Shown piece by piece: positions 18,021-26,943 of a stretch of 64,000 bases of DNA. A program made the position numbers and the translations under genes. Source of the DNA: Sphingopyxis lindanitolerans (GTDB lineage: Bacteria > Pseudomonadota > Alphaproteobacteria > Sphingomonadales > Sphingomonadaceae). The DNA is taken from assembly GCF_002993885.1 (NCBI RefSeq), contig NZ_CM009578.1:561251-625250 (forward strand), read 5' to 3'. Below the pieces are notes generated by a model. It was not told the origin of the DNA. It made no database searches and saw only the letters and a list, made by a program, of their open reading frames with translations. Position 1 is the first letter of the stretch, and every line of letters starts with the position of its first letter.

Positions 18021-19151
18021 ATGGCGGGACCGCTCAAGGGCGTCAGAATCATCGAATTCGCAGGCATCGGCCCCGGCCCCTATTGCGGCATGATGCTCGC
18101 CGACCATGGCGCCGAGGTGATCCGCATCGATCGTCCCGGCGGCGCGATGGACCCGCGCGACCCGCTATCGCGAAGCCGCACCTCGATCGCGCTCGACATG
18201 AAGAATCCCGACGCCGTCCAGATCGCGCGCGACCTGTGCAAGAGCGCCGACGGGATCATCGAGGGCTATCGCCCCGGCGTGATGGAGCGGCTGGGGCTCG
18301 GCCCCGACGTGCTGCTCGCCGACAATGCGAAGCTCGTCTATGGCCGGATGACCGGCTGGGGCCAATTCGGCCCCTATTCGCAGGCCGCCGGGCACGACAT
18401 CAATTATATCGCGCTGTCGGGCGTCCTCCACACCGTCGGCCGCGCGGGCGAAAAGCCGGTGCCGCCGGTCAATTATGTCGGTGATTTCGGCGGCGGCGGC
18501 ATGATGCTCGCCTTCGGCATGGCGGCCGCGCTGCTCCACGCTGCCAAGACCGGCGAAGGCCAGGTGATCGACTGCGCGATGACCGACGGCTCGGCGCTCC
18601 TCGCCGGGATGTCCTGGGGCTTCCTCAACACCGGCCGGATCAAGGATGAGGCTGGCGTCAACATGCTCGACACCGGCGCGCATTTCTATGACACCTATAC
18701 CTGCAGCGACGGCAAGTTCATCTCGATCGGCTCGATCGAACCGCAATTCTATGCCCTGCTGCGCGAAAAAACCGGGCTCGATGCCGATCCCGCCTTCGAC
18801 GCGCAGATGGACCCGTCGCAATGGGGACCGCTCAAGGACCGGCTGACCGCGCTGTTCGCGACGAAGACCCGCGACGAATGGTGCGCGATCATGGAAATGA
18901 CCGACGTCTGCTTCGCGCCGGTGCTTTCGCTGACCGAGGCGCCGCAGCATCCGCACAATGTCGCCCGCGAAACCTTCCTGACGGTGGGCGGCGCGACCCA
19001 GCCGGCGCCCGCGCCGCGCTATTCGGCGAGCGTCAACGACACCCCGCGCCCGGCTCCCATGGTCGGCGCCGACGGCGACGCGGTGCTCGCCGCGCTCGGC
19101 TATGACGCGGCGCGCATCGCGGCGCTTCGCGGCGGCGGCGCCGTTCGCTGA
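18021..19151 (+). CDS. Alpha-methylacyl-CoA racemase
   Basis: A 376-residue member of the CaiB/BaiF (family III CoA-transferase) fold that aligns by memory with mycobacterial MCR and human AMACR: GPYCGMMLADHGAEVIRIDRP, MTGWGQFGP, AGHDINYIALSG, YVGDFGGGGM, LDTGAHFYD. The racemase acid-base residues are present as His125, Asp155 and Glu240, instead of the Asp nucleophile expected in a true CoA-transferase. It interconverts 2R/2S methyl-branched acyl-CoAs so that S-specific dehydrogenases can act. This points to a methyl-branched or steroid-like side chain as substrate of the island. GGAG precedes the ATG. Confidence 0.88.
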   Translation: MAGPLKGVRIIEFAGIGPGPYCGMMLADHGAEVIRIDRPGGAMDPRDPLSRSRTSIALDMKNPDAVQIARDLCKSADGIIEGYRPGVMERLGLGPDVLLADNAKLVYGRMTGWGQFGPYSQAAGHDINYIALSGVLHTVGRAGEKPVPPVNYVGDFGGGGMMLAFGMAAALLHAAKTGEGQVIDCAMTDGSALLAGMSWGFLNTGRIKDEAGVNMLDTGAHFYDTYTCSDGKFISIGSIEPQFYALLREKTGLDADPAFDAQMDPSQWGPLKDRLTALFATKTRDEWCAIMEMTDVCFAPVLSLTEAPQHPHNVARETFLTVGGATQPAPAPRYSASVNDTPRPAPMVGADGDAVLAALGYDAARIAALRGGGAVR

Positions 19152-19254
19152 TAACCACGGCGACCGGGCGCCGTTATGCGCCCGGTCGCCGTCGTCATTG
19201 ACTTGCCACCAGCTTGCGCGAGGCATAGCCTGTCCGCGTATCGGGAGAGTGTTC

Positions 19255-20058
19255 ATGGGTGAATTTCTGAGTGTCGAGCGGCGGGGCAAGATCGCGATCC
19301 TGACGATGATCAAGCCCGAGAGCATGAACGCGATCGGCACCCACGCGGACTGCGACGACATCATCGAGACGCTCCGCGCGCTCGGCGAGGATCGCGGCGT
19401 CAGCGCGATCATCCTGACCGGCAGCGGCAAGGCGTTCAGCGCCGGCGGCAATCTGAAATCGATGCAGGAACGCCAGGGCATCGGCGTGCTCGACCAGCCC
19501 GATTCGACCCGCGCCAATTATCGCCGCGGCGTGCAGGCGGTGATCCGCGCGCTGATGGACTGCGAGGTGCCGATGATCGCCGCGGTCAACGGTCATGCGA
19601 TCGGGCTCGGCTGCGACCTCGCCTGCACCTGCGACATCCGCATCGCCGCGGAAAGCGCGAAATTCGCGTGCAGCTTCATCAAGGTCGGGATCGTCCCCGG
19701 CGACGGCGGCGCCTGGCTGCTCCAGAAAGTTCTGGGCTATCCGCGCGCCGCCGAATTGTTCCTGACCGGCGACCGCTTCGACGCGGCGACCGCGAAGGAT
19801 TATGGCCTCGTCACCGAGGTGGTGCCCGACGATGAGTTGCTGGACCGCGCCGTCGCGATCGCCGAACGCATCGTCTGCAACCCGCCGCGTGCGCTGCGGC
19901 TGACCAAGCGGCTGCTGCGCGAAGCACAGCATAGCCGGATGAGCGACATCCTCGAACTCAGCGCCGCTTATCAGGCGATCGTCCATGAAACCGCCGACAA
20001 TCGTGAGGCGATCAACGCCTTCGTCGAAAAGCGCGCCCCCGTTTTCACAGGAGACTGA
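19255..20058 (+). CDS. Enoyl-CoA hydratase/isomerase (crotonase) family protein
   Basis: A 267-residue crotonase. The oxyanion hole appears in SGKAFSAGGNLKSM and NGHAIGLGCDLA. The two glutamates of classical enoyl-CoA hydratase are not at their usual places: the first position reads GCDLA (Asp) and the second region reads FIKVGIVPGDGG, with Phe where Glu is usual. It may therefore catalyse another crotonase reaction, or use the Asp residues. GGGAGAG precedes the chosen ATG; the frame is open upstream. Confidence 0.87.
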   Translation: MGEFLSVERRGKIAILTMIKPESMNAIGTHADCDDIIETLRALGEDRGVSAIILTGSGKAFSAGGNLKSMQERQGIGVLDQPDSTRANYRRGVQAVIRALMDCEVPMIAAVNGHAIGLGCDLACTCDIRIAAESAKFACSFIKVGIVPGDGGAWLLQKVLGYPRAAELFLTGDRFDAATAKDYGLVTEVVPDDELLDRAVAIAERIVCNPPRALRLTKRLLREAQHSRMSDILELSAAYQAIVHETADNREAINAFVEKRAPVFTGD

Positions 20059-20060
20059 CC

Positions 20061-20840
20061 ATGCTCGCCGAGCGCGTCCTGCCTTTGTCGGGCATCCACA
20101 ATTTCCGCGACTATGGCGGCTATGCCGTCGAAGGCGGCGGGCGGCTGCGCGACACCATGCTGTGGCGATCGGCGCACCATGAGGCGGCGACCGACGAAGA
20201 TCTGACCGCGCTCGACGCGCTCGGCCTCGAAACGGTGATCGACCTGCGCGGCGACGACGAACGCGAGGCGCACCCGTGCCGCCGGTCGGACAATTTCGCG
20301 GGCCGCGTGCTGTTCGCGGGCGGGATTACCGCAGGCCTCGCGCCGCATCTTCAGGCGGCGGGCGGCGCGATCGACGTCGAGACGGCACGGGCGCGGATGA
20401 TCGATACCTATGCCGGCATGCCCTATCGCTCGGCGCTCGTCGCGACCCTGCGCCTCTATCTGGCGGCGCTCGCCGAATATGACGCGCCGAGCCTCGTCCA
20501 CTGCGTCGCGGGCAAGGACCGCACCGGCTTCGCGGTCGCCATCGTCCACCGACTGCTCGGCGTCCATGAAGACGATCTGATGCACGATTATCTGCTGACC
20601 AACACCGCCGGCAAGATCGAGGAACGGATCGCGCAGGGCGCGGCGCATATCCGCGCGCGCTATGACGCCGAGATCGCCGACGACGCGGTTCGCGCGCTGA
20701 TGTCGGTCAACCCCGCCTATCTCGACGCCGCGCTCGCCACGGTGCGCCGCGACCATGGCGATATCCCAGGCTATGCCGAGGCGGTGCTGAATTTCACGCC
20801 CGCGATGCGCGAGGCGATGATCGACCGGCTGGTGATATAG
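20061..20840 (+). CDS. Tyrosine/serine phosphatase-like protein
   Basis: A 259-residue protein with the P-loop HCVAGKDRTG (Cys148, Arg154), matching the CX5R signature of the PF13350-type tyrosine/serine or lipid phosphatases. It starts with LSGIHNFRDYGGY, also typical of this group. It begins 2 bases after the crotonase stop, so it is co-transcribed with the CoA genes. Whether it acts on a protein, phospholipid or small molecule cannot be told. Confidence 0.87.
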   Translation: MLAERVLPLSGIHNFRDYGGYAVEGGGRLRDTMLWRSAHHEAATDEDLTALDALGLETVIDLRGDDEREAHPCRRSDNFAGRVLFAGGITAGLAPHLQAAGGAIDVETARARMIDTYAGMPYRSALVATLRLYLAALAEYDAPSLVHCVAGKDRTGFAVAIVHRLLGVHEDDLMHDYLLTNTAGKIEERIAQGAAHIRARYDAEIADDAVRALMSVNPAYLDAALATVRRDHGDIPGYAEAVLNFTPAMREAMIDRLVI

Positions 20841-20850
20841 AAAAGCGTCA

Positions 20851-20868
20851 CCCCCGCGCAGGCGGGGG
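20851..20868. terminator. GC hairpin between convergent genes
   Basis: CCCCCGC and GCGGGGG pair across a 4-base loop in the 36-base gap between the plus-strand phosphatase and the minus-strand amidohydrolase. It could end transcription from either side, although no T run follows. Confidence 0.4.
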
Positions 20869-20876
20869 CGAGGCCG

Positions 20877-22190
20877 CTATTTCTCCTTCACCAGCACCCC
20901 GCCCTTCACCACCGCGTCGACATCTTCCAACTCGCGAATGTTGGCGAGCGGGTCGCCGTCGACCGCGATGAGGTCGGCATAGCGGCCGACCGCGATCGCA
21001 CCGACGTCGCCGGTCATGCTCAGCGCTTCGGCGCCGTTCAGCGTCGCGGCGCGGATCGCCTGCAGCGGCGTCATCCCCCATTCGACCATCTTGGCGAACT
21101 GGCGGCCATTGTCGCCGTGCGGATAGACGCCCGCGTCGGTGCCGAAGATCATCCGCACGCCGCCCCTGACCGCGCGCTGGAACGTCTGGCGCTGCGCGAG
21201 GCCGATCGCCTTTTCCTTGTCGAGGCTTTCCTGTTCGGTGCCGTTCGCGGTGCCGGTCGCCAGGATATAATCATCGTTATAGATATCCATGTCGAACCAG
21301 CTCTTGTGAAGGGCCGCCAGCTTGATCGTTTCGTCGCTCGCCAGGCTGCAATGTTCGATCGTGTCGATCCCGGCGAGGATCGCGGTCCTGATCCCGTCGT
21401 CGCCGTGCGCGTGCGCCGCGACCTTGAGGCCGAGCATATGCGCCTCGTCGGCGATCGCCTTCATCTCCTCGAGCGTCAGTTGCTGCGCGCCGACGCTGTC
21501 GCCCAGCGAGAAGACGCCGCCGGTCGCGCAGATCTTGATGACCCGGGCGCCATATTTGTGCAGCCAGCGCACCTTGGCGCGCGCTTCCTCGGGGCCATCG
21601 ACGACCGAAGGCCCTTTGCGGTCCATCGACGGCGGCAAGCCACCCTCGTCGCAATGGCCGCCGGTCGCGCCGATCGCATAGCCGGCGGGAATGATCCGCG
21701 GCCCTTCGATATAGCCGCCCTCGATCGCCTGTTTCAGCCCGACGTCGCCGAAATCGGCCGACCCGACGTTGCGCACCGTGGTGAAGCCGGCGTCGAGCGT
21801 CTTCTTCGCATTGACGACACCCATCACGGTCCAGAAGCTGTCGGTATAGCGCAGGCCCTGATAGCCACCGACCTCCGCCAGCGACGTCAGATGAACGTGC
21901 ATGTCGATCAGGCCGGGAAGCAAGGTGCGTTCGCCAAGGTCGATATGCTTGACGCCGGCGCCCCAGCGAACGGTGCGCGCGTCGGCGATGCTCGCGATGC
22001 GCCCGTCGGCGCCGACGAAGATCGCCGGATGCTCGACCATCTTGCCGCTCTGCACGTCGAGATAGCGCGCGGCCGTGATCACCGTCTGCCCGGTGCCGTC
22101 CTGCGCCTGCACCGCCGACGCCGCCAAAAGCACGCTCGCGCCAAAAGCGATTCCCCGCAGAAAACCGCCGAACTTCACTCTGGATTGCAT
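20877..22190 (-). CDS. Secreted metal-dependent amidohydrolase (prolidase/imidazolonepropionase-like)
   Basis: A 437-residue protein with a signal peptide (about residues 1-29, ending AVQAQ). The amidohydrolase superfamily metal site is complete: H98-x-H100 in LIDMHVH, a likely carboxylated Lys219 in GARVIKICATGG, later His in AAHAHGDDG and IEHCS, and Asp in FGTDAGVYPHG. It resembles Xaa-Pro dipeptidase-like and imidazolonepropionase-like periplasmic hydrolases. The frame is open upstream to 22334, but the signal peptide supports this ATG. Confidence 0.88.
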   Translation of the reverse strand: MQSRVKFGGFLRGIAFGASVLLAASAVQAQDGTGQTVITAARYLDVQSGKMVEHPAIFVGADGRIASIADARTVRWGAGVKHIDLGERTLLPGLIDMHVHLTSLAEVGGYQGLRYTDSFWTVMGVVNAKKTLDAGFTTVRNVGSADFGDVGLKQAIEGGYIEGPRIIPAGYAIGATGGHCDEGGLPPSMDRKGPSVVDGPEEARAKVRWLHKYGARVIKICATGGVFSLGDSVGAQQLTLEEMKAIADEAHMLGLKVAAHAHGDDGIRTAILAGIDTIEHCSLASDETIKLAALHKSWFDMDIYNDDYILATGTANGTEQESLDKEKAIGLAQRQTFQRAVRGGVRMIFGTDAGVYPHGDNGRQFAKMVEWGMTPLQAIRAATLNGAEALSMTGDVGAIAVGRYADLIAVDGDPLANIRELEDVDAVVKGGVLVKEK

Positions 22191-22245
22191 ATGCCGCCCC
22201 CGCCTGTTGCTGTTGCCCATCCGATAGATGGCAAAACGAGACTGT

Positions 22246-22905
22246 TCAGGACAGCGGAATTTTCGGCGCGGGCGATGTTTTGCGCGATGCCCCCGAACCA
22301 GACCGCGAGGCCCACCACGCCCCAAGCAGCGCAAAGGCGGTGCCGAGCAGCGTGCCGCCGACGATATCGCTCGCCCAATGGACGCCGAGCATGATGCGCG
22401 AGAAGGCGTTGAGCAGGATCATCGCGGCGGCGAGCGTCCAGGCGAACCGCCGCCAGCGCGGCGGCGCGAGCCAGGCGAGCAACAGATAGACGACCGCGGC
22501 GCTCGTCGCATGGCCGCTGGGATAGGAGGCGCTGCTCACATGATCGAGATGCTCGATGATGTCGGGCCGCGCGCGATCGAAGGCGAATTTGAGCGCGTTG
22601 GAGGCGAAGTTCGACAGCAGTGACGCCCCCGCCAGCGCGACCGCGCAGCGCCGCCCGCACCAGCGCCAGACGAGCGCCGAAAGCAGGATGACGATGATCC
22701 AGCGCGGCGTGCCGCCGCCGATCCAGCTTGCGCCCTGCAGGAAGGCGATGAGCTGCGCGCTGCTCTGGCCGACGCGAAGCGACAGCGCGTTCGAGACACG
22801 AAGGTCGGCGGCGACCAGCCAGCCGGCGCTGACGATCAGCCCGAGCAGGATCACCGCGAGGACGAGCGCGGCGGCGATAAGCGGGCGGTTATATTCGATC
22901 TTCAC
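22246..22905 (-). CDS. PAP2-family membrane phosphatase
   Basis: A 219-residue membrane protein with about six helices. It carries the three phosphatase motifs: KFAFDRARPD (KX6RP), SYPSGHA (PSGH) and SRIMLGVHWASD (SRX5HX3D). Such enzymes dephosphorylate lipid phosphates or undecaprenyl pyrophosphate on the outer face of the inner membrane. It lies 18 bases downstream of lpdA on the same strand. Confidence 0.92.
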   Translation of the reverse strand: MKIEYNRPLIAAALVLAVILLGLIVSAGWLVAADLRVSNALSLRVGQSSAQLIAFLQGASWIGGGTPRWIIVILLSALVWRWCGRRCAVALAGASLLSNFASNALKFAFDRARPDIIEHLDHVSSASYPSGHATSAAVVYLLLAWLAPPRWRRFAWTLAAAMILLNAFSRIMLGVHWASDIVGGTLLGTAFALLGAWWASRSGSGASRKTSPAPKIPLS

Positions 22906-22923
22906 AATTCCCCCTTGGGTAGA

Positions 22924-24333
22924 TCAAATATGCAGCGGCCGCCCGAACGCCGCCAGCACGCCCTCGTGCATCGTTTCGCTGAGCGTCGGATGCGGAAAGA
23001 CGGTGCCGATGAAATCATCCTCGACCAGTTCGGCGGTCTTGCCGATCGTATAGCCCTGGATCAGTTCGGTGACCTCGGCGCCGATCATGTGCGCGCCGAG
23101 CAGTTCGCCGGTCTTGGCGTCGAACACCGTCTTGGTGAAACCCTCGGCCTCCCCCAGCGCGATCGCCTTGCCGTTGCCGATGAAGGGGAAGGTTCCGGCC
23201 TTGACCTCGTAACCCAGCTCCTTCGCCTTCGCCTCGGTCAGCCCGACGCTGGCGATCTGCGGGCGGCAATAGGTGCAGCCGGGGATATTGCGGACGTCCA
23301 TCGCATGCGGATGGTTGCCAGCGATCGCCTCGACCGAAATGATCGATTCGTGCATCGCCTTGTGCGCGAGCCAGGGCGGAGCCGTGACGTCGCCGATCGC
23401 CCACAGGCCGGGGACGTTGGTGCGGCACATCGCGTCGGTGTCGATATGCCCCTTGGTCGTCTTCACGCCGAGCGTTTCGAGGCCGATATTCTCGGTGTTC
23501 GGGACGATGCCGATCGCGACAATCGCGTGGCTATATTCCGCAGATTCGACCTTGCCGTCCTTGCCCTTGATCTTGGCGGAGACGCCGGTCGCGGTCGCCT
23601 TCAATTCCTCGACCCCGGCGCCGGTGTGGATCGTCATCCCCTGCTTCTTCAGCGCCTTTTCAAGGAAGGCCGAGACGTCGGCATCCTCGACCGGAACGAC
23701 GCGGTCGAGCATTTCGACCACCGTCACTTCAGCCCCCATGTCGCTGTAAAAACTCGCGAACTCGATCCCGATCGCACCCGATCCGATGACGAGCAGCTTG
23801 GTCGGCATTTCGGGCGGGACGAGCGCGTGGCGATAGGTCCAGATGCGCTTGCCGTCGGCGGGCGCGAACGGCAGGTCGCGGGCGCGGGCGCCCGTCGCGA
23901 CGATGATATTCTTCGCGATCAGCGTTTCGCTGCCCTTCTCGCCCGTCACTTCGAGCTTGCCCGGTGCGGTCAGCTTGCCGGTGCCCATATGGACGGTGAT
24001 CTTGTGCTTCTTCATCAGGTGCGTGACGCCCTGATTGAGCTGCTTCGCCACCCCGCGCGAGCGTTTCACCACCGCGTCGATATCGGCGCTGATAGCGGCG
24101 GCTTTCAGCCCATAATCGCCCGCATGCTGCATATAATGATAAATCTCGGCCGAGCGCAGCAGCGCCTTGGTCGGGATGCAGCCCCAGTTGAGGCAGATAC
24201 CGCCAAGCAATTCGCGCTCGACGATCGCGGTCTTGAGCCCAAGCTGCGCCGCGCGGATCGCCGCGACATAGCCGCCGGGGCCCGAGCCGAGGACGATGAG
24301 GTCGTAATTGGTGTCAGCCAAGGTCTGCTCCAT
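22924..24333 (-). CDS. lpdA: Dihydrolipoyl dehydrogenase
   Basis: A 469-residue E3 flavoprotein. The FAD site is IVLGSGPGGYVAAIRAAQLG, the redox disulfide is Cys47/Cys52 in GGICLNWGCIPTK, the NAD site is VIGSGAIGIEFASFY, and the C-terminal active-site His lies in HPTLSE. It reoxidises dihydrolipoamide for the pyruvate dehydrogenase complex, whose E2 is encoded just upstream at 24808-26127. The ATG is preceded by GGGAGAGGGGATCAAA, in which the ribosome site is formed by the end of the inverted repeat that borders the DUF559 gene. Confidence 0.95.
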   Translation of the reverse strand: MEQTLADTNYDLIVLGSGPGGYVAAIRAAQLGLKTAIVERELLGGICLNWGCIPTKALLRSAEIYHYMQHAGDYGLKAAAISADIDAVVKRSRGVAKQLNQGVTHLMKKHKITVHMGTGKLTAPGKLEVTGEKGSETLIAKNIIVATGARARDLPFAPADGKRIWTYRHALVPPEMPTKLLVIGSGAIGIEFASFYSDMGAEVTVVEMLDRVVPVEDADVSAFLEKALKKQGMTIHTGAGVEELKATATGVSAKIKGKDGKVESAEYSHAIVAIGIVPNTENIGLETLGVKTTKGHIDTDAMCRTNVPGLWAIGDVTAPPWLAHKAMHESIISVEAIAGNHPHAMDVRNIPGCTYCRPQIASVGLTEAKAKELGYEVKAGTFPFIGNGKAIALGEAEGFTKTVFDAKTGELLGAHMIGAEVTELIQGYTIGKTAELVEDDFIGTVFPHPTLSETMHEGVLAAFGRPLHI

Positions 24334-24339
24334 TTTGAT

Positions 24340-24803
24340 CCCCTCTCCCATTTAGGGAGAGGGAGGGGCCCATTGCGCAGCAATGGGAGGGTGAGGGTCC
24401 GAGAGTGCGGCTAAAATCGCCGCGAGCACTCCCGAAAAATTTCTGGTTACGTCATTGTTCCAGACGCGGAGGATGCGATAGCCCTTGTCGGTCAGAAATG
24501 CATCGCGTCGCAAGTCCTGTTCGCTATCGGCGTGCTGCGAGCCATCGACTTCGACAATCAGTCGCTGCGCCTGGCAGACGAAGTCGGCGATAAACGGCCC
24601 GATGGGTTGCTGCTTGCGGAATTTGAAACCGCCGAGGCGGTGACCACGCAACGCGCCCCACAGCCTGGTTTCTTCGGGTGTCATATCGCGCCTTAATCGC
24701 TTGGCGCGTTCCAGCGTCTGCTGCGAATAGCCCGCCGTCACACCCTCACCCTCCCACGCACTGACGCGCGCGGGCCCCTCCCTCTCCCTTGAAGGGAGAG
24801 GGG
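24340..24803. mobile_element. Candidate DUF559 cassette bounded by inverted REP-like repeats
   Basis: The left end (24340-24399) and right end (24741-24803) are inverted copies. Each has a terminal hairpin CCCTCTCCC-N5-GGGAGAGGG, then AGGGGCCC, a variable stretch and GGGAGGGTGAGGGT. The DUF559 gene starts in the right repeat and stops in the loop of the left hairpin. The unit ends 4 bases from the pdhC stop and 6 bases from the lpdA start, so it sits inside an operon without breaking it. Mobility is inference. Confidence 0.6.
24352..24741 (-). CDS. DUF559 (Vsr/PD-(D/E)XK-like) endonuclease domain protein
   Basis: A 129-residue protein from a GTG start. Conserved features are MTPEETRLWGALR, FRKQQPIGPFIADFVC and LIVEVDGSQH, giving acidic residues Asp53, Glu64 and Asp66 and His70, then GYRILRVWNNDV. 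This is the compact DUF559 fold related to very-short-patch repair and restriction-type nucleases. The last 15 or so residues (rich in Pro) and the stop are encoded by the left inverted repeat. The gene lies between pdhC and lpdA, unrelated to their function. Its enzymatic role is unproven in the family as far as I know. Confidence 0.88.
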   Translation of the reverse strand: MTAGYSQQTLERAKRLRRDMTPEETRLWGALRGHRLGGFKFRKQQPIGPFIADFVCQAQRLIVEVDGSQHADSEQDLRRDAFLTDKGYRILRVWNNDVTRNFSGVLAAILAALSDPHPPIAAQWAPPSP

Positions 24804-24807
24804 TTGG

Positions 24808-26127
24808 TCAAGCCACCAGCCCCAGCGGGTTCTCCACCAGTTCCTTGAAGGTCTTCATCAACGCCGCCCCATCCGCCCCGTCGATCGCGCGGTGGTCGAA
24901 GCTGCCGGTGGCCGACATGACGGTGGCGATCGCCAGCGCGTCGTCGACGACATAAGGCCGCTTCTCGCCCGCGCCGATCGCCATGATCATGCCCTGCGGT
25001 GGGTTGATCACCGCGGTGAACTGCTTGATCCCCATCATCCCCATGTTCGAGATGCTGGCGGTGCCGCCCTGATATTCATTGGGCTGGAGCTTGCCTTCCT
25101 TCGCGCGTCCCGCAAGCTCGGCCATTTCGGTCGAGATTTTCGACATCGACTTGCTGCCCGCGTCGGTGATGATCGGGGTGATCAGCCCGCCCGGAATGCT
25201 GACCGCGACCGAGATGTCGGCGCGGCTGTACTGGCGCATCACGTCGCCGCCGAACGAGACATTGCACGCGGGCACACGCTCGAGCGCGACCGCGAGCGCC
25301 TTGATCAGCAGATCGTTGACGCTGAGCTTGACGCCGCGCCCTTCGAGACTGGCGTTGAGCTCGCCGCGCAGCTTGAGCAGCGCGTCGAGCCGGATGTCGA
25401 CGGTCAGATAGATGTGCGGCGCTTCCTGCATCGACTGGGTCAGGCGGCGCGCGATCGTCTTGCGCATACCCGACAGTTTCTCGTCGGTGTGCGGGATGCC
25501 GAAATCGGGGATCGGGCCGGCGACCGCGGGTGCCGATGCCGCGGCGGGCGCTGCCGGCGTCGCAGGAGCCTGAGCGGGTGCCGCCGGGGCGCTCGCCGAC
25601 ACACCATCCAGGTCGGCCTTGACGATGCGGCCGCCGGGGCCAGTGCCGGTGATCGCCGACAGGTCGATGCCCCGCTCGGCGGCGAGGCGCTTGGCGAGCG
25701 GGCTGGCCTTCACCCTCTCTCCCTTCTCCGTCGCCCCCGCGGCGGCGGGGACCGCTGGAGTTGGAGCGGCTTCGCTAGCGGCCCCCGCCTCTGCGGGGGC
25801 GACGTCTTTGGGTTCGGCCGCCCTTGCTTCCTCCTTTACGGCAGGTGCAGGCGTCGGCGCGGCCTTGGCTGCGCTCGCATCCTCTCCCTCGCCCGCGATC
25901 ACCGCGATCACGGTGCCGACCTTCACATTCTCGCTGCCTTCGGGGACCAGAATCTGGCTGATCACGCCATCGTCGATCGCCTCATATTCCATCGTCGCCT
26001 TGTCGGTCTCGATCTCCGCCAGCAGGTCGCCCGACTGGACGGTGTCGCCTTCCTTGACCAGCCATTTGGCGAGTGTCCCTTCCTCCATCGTCGGCGAAAG
26101 GGCGGGCATTTTGAGTTCGATCGGCAT
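24808..26127 (-). CDS. pdhC: Pyruvate dehydrogenase E2, dihydrolipoamide acetyltransferase
   Basis: A 439-residue E2. An N-terminal lipoyl domain has Lys43 in [13 protein letters not shown]. An Ala/Pro/Glu-rich linker follows, then a peripheral subunit-binding domain ([32 protein letters not shown]), a second linker, and the catalytic domain ending with [11 protein letters not shown] (active-site His and Asp). The single lipoyl domain and [15 protein letters not shown] start are typical of alphaproteobacterial PDH E2. The ATG was chosen at the lipoyl domain; the upstream frame is not domain sequence. The E1 genes are not in the window. Confidence 0.95.
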   Translation of the reverse strand: MPIELKMPALSPTMEEGTLAKWLVKEGDTVQSGDLLAEIETDKATMEYEAIDDGVISQILVPEGSENVKVGTVIAVIAGEGEDASAAKAAPTPAPAVKEEARAAEPKDVAPAEAGAASEAAPTPAVPAAAGATEKGERVKASPLAKRLAAERGIDLSAITGTGPGGRIVKADLDGVSASAPAAPAQAPATPAAPAAASAPAVAGPIPDFGIPHTDEKLSGMRKTIARRLTQSMQEAPHIYLTVDIRLDALLKLRGELNASLEGRGVKLSVNDLLIKALAVALERVPACNVSFGGDVMRQYSRADISVAVSIPGGLITPIITDAGSKSMSKISTEMAELAGRAKEGKLQPNEYQGGTASISNMGMMGIKQFTAVINPPQGMIMAIGAGEKRPYVVDDALAIATVMSATGSFDHRAIDGADGAALMKTFKELVENPLGLVA

Positions 26128-26303
26128 CGTCGGTCTTGTCCCCAGTTGATAGCTACGGGCGTCGGTCTTGCAGGCCGGGCCTGCCGCTACGGATTGTTCC
26201 TCGCCATAAGCCCTGCACTGGTCAAGGTCCAGCGCGGCAAACTTGCCTTTCATACGAATGTGCCGCACTCTCGCCTCGCGAAATGCGTAGCGGGGGTCGG
26301 GCG

Positions 26304-26759
26304 ATGCGGACGTATCTGGTGGTGATCGATGACAGCCCGGAGGCGAGCCTGGCGCTGCGTTTCGCGGCGCGGCGGGCGGCGCGGACGGGCGGCGGGATCG
26401 CGGTGCTCGCCATCCTTCCGCAGCAGGACTTCGTCGCTTTCGGCGGCGTCCAGGCGACGATCGAGGCCGAAGCGCGCGAACATGCCGAACGGCTGATCGC
26501 CGCCGCCGCCGCCGCGGTGATGAGCGAAGCCAATATCACGGCGCAGACGATGGTCAAATCGGGCAAGCCGACCGAGGCCGTCTGCGAGGTGATCCGCGAG
26601 AATGAGGATATCTCGGCGCTGGTGCTGGCAACCGCGGCGAGCGGCGCGCCGGGGCCGCTGGTGACCTATTTCACCGGACAGGATGCCGGAACCCTGCCCT
26701 GCCCGGTAATGCTGGTCCCCGGCGGCATCGACATCGCCCGGCTCGATGCGCTGAGCTGA
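26304..26759 (+). CDS. Universal stress protein (UspA family)
   Basis: A 151-residue single-domain Usp. It begins [19 protein letters not shown] and has the ATP-loop region [18 protein letters not shown] and the C-terminal strand PVMLVPGG. The Asp in VVIDDS and the Gly-rich C-terminal part fit the ATP-binding type only loosely. It is divergent from pdhC, with 176 bases between them holding both promoters. Confidence 0.88.
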   Translation: MRTYLVVIDDSPEASLALRFAARRAARTGGGIAVLAILPQQDFVAFGGVQATIEAEAREHAERLIAAAAAAVMSEANITAQTMVKSGKPTEAVCEVIRENEDISALVLATAASGAPGPLVTYFTGQDAGTLPCPVMLVPGGIDIARLDALS

Positions 26760-26802
26760 GCCCGCAAGGATTCGGCATCTTCCCAACCAGACTCAACCGT
26801 GC

Positions 26803-26888
26803 GCTCCCGCGAAGGCGGGAGCCCATCACCGATCGGCGCCATTTTGAACCCACCGGAGATGGATCCCCGCCTTCGCGGGGACAGCGGG
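26803..26888. repeat. Palindromic intergenic repeat (GAAGGCGGGA type)
   Basis: CTCCCGCGAAGGCGGGAG and CCCCGCCTTCGCGGGG form two hairpin units about 40 bases apart, in inverted order, between the convergent usp and rnr genes. It belongs to the same general class as the perfect inverted repeat at 63710-63787. Confidence 0.7.
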
Positions 26889-26943
26889 GACACATGCACT
26901 TTTACGGCGGCCTCGGAAAGCGTGCCTTTCGGCGCGCGCCGTC

